Below are positions 14,396 through 21,491 of a stretch of 64,000 bases of DNA, piece by piece; the first letter of the stretch is position 1; the number at the start of each line of letters is the position of its first letter. The notes below the pieces were generated by a model. That model was not told the DNA's origin. It did not search any database and was given only the letters and a program-made list of their open reading frames with translations. Position numbers and translations under genes: made by a program. Source of the stretch: Planctomycetes bacterium B3_Pla (GTDB lineage: Bacteria > Planctomycetota > Phycisphaerae > Sedimentisphaerales > Anaerobacaceae); NCBI GenBank assembly GCA_005223045.1, contig NJBM01000004.1:186001-250000 (forward strand). The letters run 5' to 3'.

Positions 14396-15634
14396 ATGTT
14401 GAAAATAGGGATGATTGGAGCAGGTTTCGTTGCCGGCTTTCACGAAAGATCGTTGTGTTCGGTCCGCGACGTCGAATTGGCGGGAGTTTGTGCCCCAGTG
14501 GGAGCCAAAGCTCTCGCTGAGCGCGCACAGCGGGACGGATTGGGTAATACAAGGGTGTTCGAGAGCGTTGCCGATCTTTGTGCCGCTGTTGACGTGATCT
14601 GTATCTTTGCCCCGAATTTTGTTCGCATCGACATCATGCGCAACATAGCCAAGGCAATCGAGGGCGGGGCCAAAATCGAGGGAATTATATGCGAGAAACC
14701 TCTGGCCCGAAACCTGCAGGAAGCCGACGTGCTGGCAAGAATGGCCAAAGCTCTCCATGTTCCTACCGCGTACTTCGAGAACCAGCTTCACATGCCGTCG
14801 GTGGTCGAGGCTCGCCGCCAGCTCGAAGCGGTGGAGCAGAGCATGGGGGCTGCGCATCTGGCCCGCAGCGCAGAAGAGCACGGCGGACCGCACGAGCCGT
14901 GGTTCTGGGACCCCACCCGGCAGGGCGGCGGCGTATGCTGCGATATGGGCTGCCACAGCATAGCCGTGAGCATGTACACCCTGACTCCAAGCGGCAAACC
15001 GCCCGGCTATCTTACGCCTGTTTCGGTCACCGCCAACATGTCGCTGCTCAAGTGGGGCAAAGAGCCGTGGATCAGCCGGCTCAAGGAAAGAGGTGTGGAT
15101 TACGCCGCAGTGCCTGCCGAGGATTACTCGAACGTTACTCTTGAGTTCAAGGACCCCGAGACCGGAGTTCGCAGCATAGCCCAGGCGACGAATTCCTGGA
15201 TGTACGATGCACCGGGTCTGCGGCTTCTTATGGAAGTCTTCGGCCCAGGTTATTCTTACACCGTTAATTCGCTGGAGTCGCCCGCAGGTCTGTTCATCAG
15301 CGACGCGGCGGCCACCGCCGTTGCCGACAGCGAGCTTGCGCTTGAGAAAGCGCAGGCGACGCGCGGGGCGCTGGTACTCCAGCCGAACGAGCCCGACCTG
15401 TACGGCTACGTAGCCGAGTGGCGCGATGCACTCTCGGCATTCGAGCAGGGCAAAAGCGCTATGCTCGATTTGGAATACGGGCGGTTGATTACGATGCTCG
15501 TCATGGCGGCGTACATGTCCCACGAAAAGAAAATGACCATCGACCTGACCGACCCGGCGGTGCTGGAAGAATTGGAGGATTATGTCCCATTGATCCAGCA
15601 GGGCAAGGGCGCAGAAATTCTTGCCGGCACCTGA
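14396..15634 (+). CDS. Gfo/Idh/MocA family oxidoreductase
   Basis: A 412-residue NAD(P)-dependent sugar-type dehydrogenase. The N-terminal Rossmann motif GMIGAGFVAGFH is at residues 5-16 and the conserved CEKPLARN, carrying the catalytic-domain Lys, is near residue 100. A later GGGVCCDMGCHSI matches the substrate-site helix containing Asp and His. Members oxidise or epimerise sugars and polyols; the substrate here is unknown. The gene has its own SD and is followed 113 bases later by yebC. Confidence 0.85.
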   Translation: MLKIGMIGAGFVAGFHERSLCSVRDVELAGVCAPVGAKALAERAQRDGLGNTRVFESVADLCAAVDVICIFAPNFVRIDIMRNIAKAIEGGAKIEGIICEKPLARNLQEADVLARMAKALHVPTAYFENQLHMPSVVEARRQLEAVEQSMGAAHLARSAEEHGGPHEPWFWDPTRQGGGVCCDMGCHSIAVSMYTLTPSGKPPGYLTPVSVTANMSLLKWGKEPWISRLKERGVDYAAVPAEDYSNVTLEFKDPETGVRSIAQATNSWMYDAPGLRLLMEVFGPGYSYTVNSLESPAGLFISDAAATAVADSELALEKAQATRGALVLQPNEPDLYGYVAEWRDALSAFEQGKSAMLDLEYGRLITMLVMAAYMSHEKKMTIDLTDPAVLEELEDYVPLIQQGKGAEILAGT

Positions 15635-15747
15635 GACTTTATCGCGGGCCCGGACGACATTTCAAAAAAAAGCTTACCCCGAATGAAAAGTAGAGTATAA
15701 TCTGCCGTCGTTGGTTTTTCAGTCCTTAGTATGAGATTGGAGCAGGT

Positions 15748-16497
15748 ATGTCGGGTCATTCACATTGGGCGGGAATAAAATATAAAAAGGCCGCTGCTGA
15801 TGCAAAACGCGGCAAGATCTGGAGCAAGGTAGCTCGAATGATAATCGTTGCCGCAAAGCAGGGCGGCGGGGACCCGGCTGCGAACCTGGCGCTGCGATAC
15901 GCTATCGACAAGGCCAAAGCGGCAAACATGCCGAAGGACACGATCGAGAAGGCCGTCAAGAAAGGGACCGGCGAGCTGGAGGGAACCAGCTTCGAAGAAG
16001 TGCTCTACGAGGGTTATGGGCCAAACGGCGTTGCAATAATGGTTGAGGCCCTCACGGACAACCGCAATCGGACCGGGCCGGAAATCAAAAGGATTTTCGA
16101 AAAGCACGGCGGCTCGCTGGGGACCAGCGGATGCGTCAACTGGATGTTCACCAAGAAGGGGCTTATCACCGTCAACGCCGCCGGCGCAGACGAAGAGCAG
16201 CTTATGGAAATCGCCCTCAACGCCGGCGCCGACGACATGGAAGCAATGGGGGAGGTCTTCGAGATAACCTGCGAGCCGGGCGCTTACGAGCAGTTGAAGC
16301 AGACTTTGCAGGACAATGAAATAGTCACCGAGGTGGCTGAAATATCAATGGTGCCTCAAAACACTATTGACATCGATAACGAGCAGACGGCCAAGAGAAT
16401 AATCTCGCTGATGGAGGCCTTCGACGACCACGACGACGTGCAGAACGCCTACTCGAATTTCGACATATCCGAAGATGTAATGGCTCGACTTTCGTAG
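15748..16497 (+). CDS. yebC: YebC/PmpR family protein
   Basis: A 249-residue full-length YebC family protein. It begins with the invariant MSGHSHWAGIKYKKAAADAKRG, followed by NMPKDTIEKAVKKGTG and the YEGYGPNGVAIMVEALTDNRNRT core. YebC proteins bind DNA in some species and act on ribosomes stalled at proline stretches in others. It is a core single-copy gene. It faces the O-antigen ligase gene convergently across an iterated-repeat spacer. Confidence 0.95.
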   Translation: MSGHSHWAGIKYKKAAADAKRGKIWSKVARMIIVAAKQGGGDPAANLALRYAIDKAKAANMPKDTIEKAVKKGTGELEGTSFEEVLYEGYGPNGVAIMVEALTDNRNRTGPEIKRIFEKHGGSLGTSGCVNWMFTKKGLITVNAAGADEEQLMEIALNAGADDMEAMGEVFEITCEPGAYEQLKQTLQDNEIVTEVAEISMVPQNTIDIDNEQTAKRIISLMEAFDDHDDVQNAYSNFDISEDVMARLS

Positions 16498-16545
16498 TGC
16501 GTGTTTCGTCGTGCGTATCGCGTATGTCGTATTGCGTTATGGCAA
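16497..16545. repeat. Iterated CGTATTGCGTAT-type tract
   Basis: Short 7-9-base units (GTGCGTATCGCGTATGTCG, TATTGCGTTATGG) fill the spacer between yebC and the O-antigen ligase stop. The same vocabulary occurs at 17375-17402 and 58297-58412. Confidence 0.5.
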
Positions 16546-18864
16546 AGGTTGTTCGCTAAGCAGTTTTATTCGCTGTACTGCGCTTCTGTATTTTTCGTCG
16601 CCGAGCCGGCTGACAACTTCCTTCCTTTCAGGATACATCTGTCGAAACTGGTTGCGGTACTTATCTTCGATTTCCTTTGCCTTTTTGTAATGGTCGATTG
16701 CGACGTCGGTCTTGTCCGATTGGTCCGCGATTTGGGCCAGCTTAAAATGCAATCGGCCGCAGCCGGGGTATCGCTCGACGGCAAGCAGCCCGGCATCAAA
16801 AGCCTTGTCCAGCCAGCCGGCCTTATCTCGATGCGGCGAGACCTCTACGAGCAGGCCATACACATCCATCAATCGCTCGAAGTTCTTGAAAGCGGCATCG
16901 TTACGCTCTATTGCGGCTTGCAGGCACTCGACCGAGCGCAGCAGCAAGTCCCGATTCTCATCCTGCGCCACTCGGAAGTGATGCAGGTAGAACCAGCCGT
17001 TATGGGACAACGCAACGTTGCTGAGCGGATCGTCCGCCGCAGCTTTTTCCAAACGTTCGTGAGCGTATTCAAATTGTCCGATGGAGATGGCTTGGTTGGC
17101 CTGTTGAATCCTGATTGTACTTTTCGCTACGGGGACAAGAACGTAACCAAGATAGGCCCAACCGGCTGCAAGAGCTGCTGTCACTATCAGTATACTTATT
17201 GAGCGTGCAGGTTTCAGAACTACGGGAACTCGAGCGTTTGTGTGCGAATCTATCGCGACAAGGCAGGCTATTATGGCCCAGAGGGCCGTAAAGACGCCCG
17301 GCTCAAAAATTGCGAAGTCTATCAAGTTGTGCAGAGCCACTGCCAAAACAGCGCAGCACAAAATAGCGGCTGTGTTCGTATTTCGTATCTCGTATTTCGC
17401 ATGTGGTTCTTTGTGCAGCGGTCCGGCAAGAAGCATGAGACTTATGATAAAAACGGCCACCGGTGCAACATACATGGTAACAATCACATAGGTCACCACG
17501 TCAAACGCCTCGGCGGGGACTCCGCCCATCAGGGCAGGGCGAAGAAGCAGCAACACTGTCGATACGGCAATCAAGAGAATTGTGACAAGGGTCCTGAATG
17601 TTAGCTCGCGTTGGTTGCTTTTTACCGAGGCAGCTATGGGTTTGGGCGAAATTGTCCTCCATAACGGGATGAAAATCATAGCCAGGAATCCGACAAGTCC
17701 GAGCGGGCCATATTGAGTCAGGATGCTGAGCGGAAAATTGTGCGGATCGGCCACCGATTCCAGTGCCGCCGCCGGTTTGTAGTGGGGATAGAAATGCCCG
17801 AAGTTGCCGGGGCCGACGCCTGCGAGCGGGTGGTCGGCGTACATTTTCGCCGATGCGTGCCAATACTGCCATCTGACGAGCATTGACCCGCCGCCGGGCA
17901 GTCGGCCGTGTTTTAGTCCATACGAGGCGACCACCCAGCAACCTGCGATGCACAGCAGCAGGCATACAGCCAGTATGGCTTTTCTGTGAGTTTTCACCCA
18001 ACCGCCAAACCGAAGGAGTACGCCAAGCACCCCGGCGGAAAAGAGCAAGCCGATGATTGCGCCTTTGCTGCGCGTAAGAGCGAGACTAAGCAAGATGATT
18101 GCCGCGATGCCTCCGCAGGCGAGAAGATACCGCGGGCCTGATGAGCCGGATTTGCGATTCTTGAATTTCTCGACAACTAAAGCAATCGCGGCAAAGAATG
18201 CCATCAGGGCGAACGAACCGGCTGAATTGCGGGTCGTGAAGAATCCGCGGACTCCTTGTGAATACAGCCTGTGCTCGAACATAAATTGCGGAAATGTGCC
18301 GGGCTCTATGCCGAGCGGTTCGAGCATGGTCTGGGGATTCTGCTCGTACTGCTCAATCGTTGCCTGGTTGCTAACGAAAAACTGCTCGGCACATTGATAG
18401 GCCGATACGGCGCCCAACACGGCGATGACAACAAGCACCAGCTTGACTTTGTCCTGCGAGTCCAATATCTGGACTAGCAGGATCGCCATCAGCGGTGGCG
18501 CGAGGGAAACTGCGATGTCGGTAATTGCCAGGCGTTTATCCGCCGCGGCAAAACCGGCGACGACGGCGGCTATACAAAATATCCCCAGCCCTATTTCCAT
18601 GCCGGCGGTACGGTACAAAAACCTCTTGCTGCAAATGCTCCAGACTACCCACAAGCCAAACGAGAATATCAGTACGGCCGACACCGACAAGCTGTAAAGG
18701 CTGTCGCCGAGATTGACCGCTAGGGTGGTTGACCTCATGGGCGGGCCTTCGGTAAAAGTAGTGCGAAGCGCAATCACACAGAGGCACAGGCCGAGCAGAA
18801 CATATTCCAGCCGCACGAGGGCTTTGCTCTTGGATATACTCGTCTCAGTCGGATGTTTTGTCAT
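16537..18864 (-). CDS. O-antigen ligase family protein with C-terminal TPR-like region
   Basis: A 775-residue polytopic membrane protein with about 12 hydrophobic segments. The Wzy_C/O-antigen-ligase signature is seen around GVRGFFTTRNSAGSF, and again at HPLAGVGPGNFGHFYPHYK with the downstream DPHNFPLSILTQYG that carries the key periplasmic His. Such enzymes join or polymerise polysaccharide on lipid carriers. The last 200 residues are soluble and helical (AHERLEKAAADDP, VECLQAAIERN), TPR-like. The start at 18864 overlaps the preceding transferase gene by 20 bases. Around residues 488-497 the reading frame contains the phrase AKYEIRNT, which is the translation of an iterated DNA repeat (17375-17402). 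Confidence 0.85.
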   Translation of the reverse strand: MTKHPTETSISKSKALVRLEYVLLGLCLCVIALRTTFTEGPPMRSTTLAVNLGDSLYSLSVSAVLIFSFGLWVVWSICSKRFLYRTAGMEIGLGIFCIAAVVAGFAAADKRLAITDIAVSLAPPLMAILLVQILDSQDKVKLVLVVIAVLGAVSAYQCAEQFFVSNQATIEQYEQNPQTMLEPLGIEPGTFPQFMFEHRLYSQGVRGFFTTRNSAGSFALMAFFAAIALVVEKFKNRKSGSSGPRYLLACGGIAAIILLSLALTRSKGAIIGLLFSAGVLGVLLRFGGWVKTHRKAILAVCLLLCIAGCWVVASYGLKHGRLPGGGSMLVRWQYWHASAKMYADHPLAGVGPGNFGHFYPHYKPAAALESVADPHNFPLSILTQYGPLGLVGFLAMIFIPLWRTISPKPIAASVKSNQRELTFRTLVTILLIAVSTVLLLLRPALMGGVPAEAFDVVTYVIVTMYVAPVAVFIISLMLLAGPLHKEPHAKYEIRNTNTAAILCCAVLAVALHNLIDFAIFEPGVFTALWAIIACLVAIDSHTNARVPVVLKPARSISILIVTAALAAGWAYLGYVLVPVAKSTIRIQQANQAISIGQFEYAHERLEKAAADDPLSNVALSHNGWFYLHHFRVAQDENRDLLLRSVECLQAAIERNDAAFKNFERLMDVYGLLVEVSPHRDKAGWLDKAFDAGLLAVERYPGCGRLHFKLAQIADQSDKTDVAIDHYKKAKEIEDKYRNQFRQMYPERKEVVSRLGDEKYRSAVQRIKLLSEQPLP
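17375..17402 (-). repeat. Iterated repeat inside the O-antigen ligase reading frame
   Basis: Three units of CGTATTTCGTATCTCG type run in frame within the ligase gene and keep it open, encoding AKYEIRNT in a loop between membrane segments. Elsewhere in the window this type of tract is intergenic. Confidence 0.55.
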
Positions 18865-19954
18865 TTTTAACGGTGGCTTCAAAGACGGCGATAATTGATA
18901 ATACCAGGATAGTTTGCACAAAAATCAGAATCGTGCCGGCCAGATCGACCTGATAGAGAAAAGTCGCGCCAAGCCCGGTGCAGAGGGTAGCCAGATATAG
19001 CGTCAGAGCGGTCTGGGCGTCGGTCAGGCCGTGCCTTTTCAGTCTGTGCGAAAAATGCTGTGTGTCACCCACGAACGGGCTTTTGCCCTGGCTTAAGCGC
19101 AATAGAGTCACGCTTATAAAGTCATAAAGCGGGACAGCCATGACAATCAACGGCATGAAAACCGGATACCATTGCCCGCTTTGTGCCTCGTGATAATAGG
19201 TGGTGCGCAGGCTAAGCAATGCGACAAAGAATCCCACGACGAGCGAGCCGGCGTCACCCATAAATATCTTAGCGGGCGGGAAATTGAACACCAGAAATCC
19301 CAATAGCGTTCCTATAAAAACAATCGCCAGGCCGCCGACGATAATCTGGCCGCTCAAGGCCGCGGCGGTGAATAAGATGGAGCTGACTATGACGGCAATA
19401 CCGGCCGAGGCGCCGTCCATATTATCCAGAAAGTTGAAGGCATTGATAATCAAGACTATCCAAAAGGCTGAAAGGACCGATGCTATCAGTCTGCTTTGGA
19501 TGAAAAGCTCAATCCTGATCTCGGCAAAAGCCGCCGCGGCAATCGCAACCGCCAACTGCACGGCGAGTTTGAAAAAGGGGCCGAGATGCTTCTTGTCATC
19601 CCACAAACCCACTGCAAACAAGACAACGATGCTCAGCAATATGACCAGAAGCTCATTGATTCTGGCTAAGAAATCGGCGGGATCCACGTTGGCGCGTTCA
19701 GTGATCCAGCCAAAATGGCCCGGGATGAGGATGAATTTCACGACGGCAATAGCGGCACAAATTATAATCAGCAACGTTGCAGAAATTGCGATACCGCCGC
19801 CTAACGGGACAATCCGCACGTTGTCGGGCTGGTATCTGTCCGCGGCCGGGCGGGAGACGAAATTGAGACGGACGGCCAGCTTTCTTACAACGGCTGTCAA
19901 TACCGCCGACAGTGCAAACGAGCCTGCCAACAAGGCTATTGCCAATACAAACAA
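18845..19954 (-). CDS. MraY/WecA-type polyprenyl-phosphate sugar-1-phosphate transferase
   Basis: A 369-residue glycosyltransferase-4 family membrane protein with about 10 hydrophobic segments. The family motifs are present in order: VGLWDDKKHLGP (first Asp pair), NAFNFLDNMDGAS, FMGDAGSL and the cytosolic HFSHRLKRHG. It would transfer a sugar-1-phosphate from a UDP-sugar to undecaprenyl phosphate, the first step of O-antigen or capsule synthesis, which fits the ligase gene it overlaps. The start is set at a TTG at 19954: the SD AAGGAG lies seven bases before it and is immediately against the alternative GTG at 19963. WecA/TagO-type fits better than MraY because the window has no cell-wall cluster. 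Confidence 0.85.
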   Translation of the reverse strand: MFVLAIALLAGSFALSAVLTAVVRKLAVRLNFVSRPAADRYQPDNVRIVPLGGGIAISATLLIIICAAIAVVKFILIPGHFGWITERANVDPADFLARINELLVILLSIVVLFAVGLWDDKKHLGPFFKLAVQLAVAIAAAAFAEIRIELFIQSRLIASVLSAFWIVLIINAFNFLDNMDGASAGIAVIVSSILFTAAALSGQIIVGGLAIVFIGTLLGFLVFNFPPAKIFMGDAGSLVVGFFVALLSLRTTYYHEAQSGQWYPVFMPLIVMAVPLYDFISVTLLRLSQGKSPFVGDTQHFSHRLKRHGLTDAQTALTLYLATLCTGLGATFLYQVDLAGTILIFVQTILVLSIIAVFEATVKNDKTSD

Positions 19955-20018
19955 AATGGCCACTCCTTACGGACACAAAGGAGACGTCAATTACCCCAGC
20001 ACAGGTTTGGGGACCAGA

Positions 20019-20573
20019 CTATGGTTCTTCCCGATGGGGCGATTTCAACTGCTCCAGCAATCGGGTCCTGACCTTGTCAAAAAAATCGAAGTAACATTGC
20101 TGCCTGTAGTCCGGATACGTATGGTCCAGAGGCTGCCAGCAACCCTTGTCGAAAACCAGAGTTACCTCGGCATACATCTTTCTGCCGATATATATACGGT
20201 GCGAATAGTTTTTTGTTGTCGCCAGGACCAGCTTGGAAGGCTCGATGAGTCCGGGATCCAGATTTGTCGGTCGCGGCAGGGGGATGCCCAGTGATTTCGC
20301 GAGTTTCTGCTCCAGCTTGTTTGTCTGGAGCTTTATCTTTGCCAGCCTGGCCGGGTCGATAAGCCGTTCTATGCTCACGAACTGTCTTAAGATGCGTGGC
20401 CCAGTCTGGTCCTTGTAGTAATCGGTCTTGTCAAACGGCCAGACGTCGCTGGTCAGGTCGGCATTGCCGAACTTGCCCGTGATCGCATCGGCCGCAGCGT
20501 GCAGACACTGGTAGTTCGATGCCAGGATTCCGATGATAAGCTTTGCCGGATTAGGCTCTTTGAGCTTCCACAT
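20019..20573 (-). CDS. DUF4416 family protein
   Basis: A 184-residue protein recognised as DUF4416 by its layout: an N-terminal KLIIGILASN strand, then DVWPFDKTDYY, a central R..NLDPGLIEPSKLVLATTK and the C-terminal YTEVTL-like strand followed by HTYPDYR. The family is widespread in sediment bacteria and its function is unknown. It follows the TIM-barrel gene with a two-base gap. An upstream TTG at 20579 would overlap that stop, but the ATG at 20573 is preferred. Confidence 0.75.
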   Translation of the reverse strand: MWKLKEPNPAKLIIGILASNYQCLHAAADAITGKFGNADLTSDVWPFDKTDYYKDQTGPRILRQFVSIERLIDPARLAKIKLQTNKLEQKLAKSLGIPLPRPTNLDPGLIEPSKLVLATTKNYSHRIYIGRKMYAEVTLVFDKGCWQPLDHTYPDYRQQCYFDFFDKVRTRLLEQLKSPHREEP

Positions 20574-20575
20574 AA

Positions 20576-21469
20576 TCAAACATCGCAGATTCGCACGGCG
20601 TAAGCGAGAGACTTGATGGGGTTTTTCAACGGGATAAACTCGTGAGCAACGTATCCTTTGTATCCGGTCTCGACGATGGCGCGCATAATCGCAGGATAGA
20701 ATAACTCCTGCGTGTCGTCGATTTCGTTGCGTCCCGGATTACCGCCGGTGTGGTAGTGGCCGATGTAATCGCTGTATGTTTCAATTGTGCGGATTATGTC
20801 ACCTTCCATTATTTGGGCGTGGTAGATATCGTATAGAATCTTGATTCGCTCTGAGCCGACGCCTTTGCATACCTCCACACCCCATGCCATGTTGTCGAAC
20901 ATGTAGCCCTTGTGGTTGACCTTGCTGTTGAGATATTCGAGACAAATATTTATCTTCTTCTTCTCGGCGTAGCCGGCGACTTGCTTCAATCCTTCGACGG
21001 CGTTTTCGACGCCGACGTCATCGGGGATGTTACCTCTGTCCCCGGAGAAGCTGATGACGTTTGGGAATCCTGCTTCGGCGGCGGCATCGATACTCGACCG
21101 AATCTTGGAGATACACTCGGCGTGGTTGTTCTTGTCATTCATGCCCTTTCTCAGGCTGTGCGTACCGATCATCGACGAGGCCAGTCCGTACTTCTTGAGA
21201 GTCGGGAAATCGTTCGGTCCGATCAGGTCGATTGCCTTTAGGCCCATTTTCCTGCCGATCGCACAAAGTTCTTCGAGCGTCTGTTTCTTGTAGCACCACT
21301 TGCAGACGGATTGATTGATACGGCCGTTCTTGACAATCCGCTCGACGTTGGCCGGCGCCACGGCGCTTGCCGTACGGGCCAATGATCCGGCGACCGCGCC
21401 GGCAGCTACCACGGAAGTATTACGCACGAAAGCGCGTCGTGAGAATTTATCGTTGTGTTGGGTTGACAT
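20576..21469 (-). CDS. Tat-exported sugar phosphate isomerase/epimerase-like TIM barrel
   Basis: A 297-residue protein. The N-terminus carries a twin-arginine signal (SRRAFVRN at residues 10-17, then an Ala/Val-rich stretch ending AVA), so export in folded form is predicted. The body is an AP-endonuclease-2/xylose-isomerase-like barrel: NVISFSGDRGNIP, CLEYLNSK, ILYDIYHAQIMEGD and YVAHEFIPL mark the metal ligands of the hydroxypyruvate-isomerase branch. Exported members are common in planctomycetes and may act on sugars in the periplasm. It follows the formate dehydrogenase gene with a 22-base gap, though a functional link is not obvious. Confidence 0.8.
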   Translation of the reverse strand: MSTQHNDKFSRRAFVRNTSVVAAGAVAGSLARTASAVAPANVERIVKNGRINQSVCKWCYKKQTLEELCAIGRKMGLKAIDLIGPNDFPTLKKYGLASSMIGTHSLRKGMNDKNNHAECISKIRSSIDAAAEAGFPNVISFSGDRGNIPDDVGVENAVEGLKQVAGYAEKKKINICLEYLNSKVNHKGYMFDNMAWGVEVCKGVGSERIKILYDIYHAQIMEGDIIRTIETYSDYIGHYHTGGNPGRNEIDDTQELFYPAIMRAIVETGYKGYVAHEFIPLKNPIKSLAYAVRICDV

Positions 21470-21491
21470 GGTATTGTTCCTTCATTTGAGT

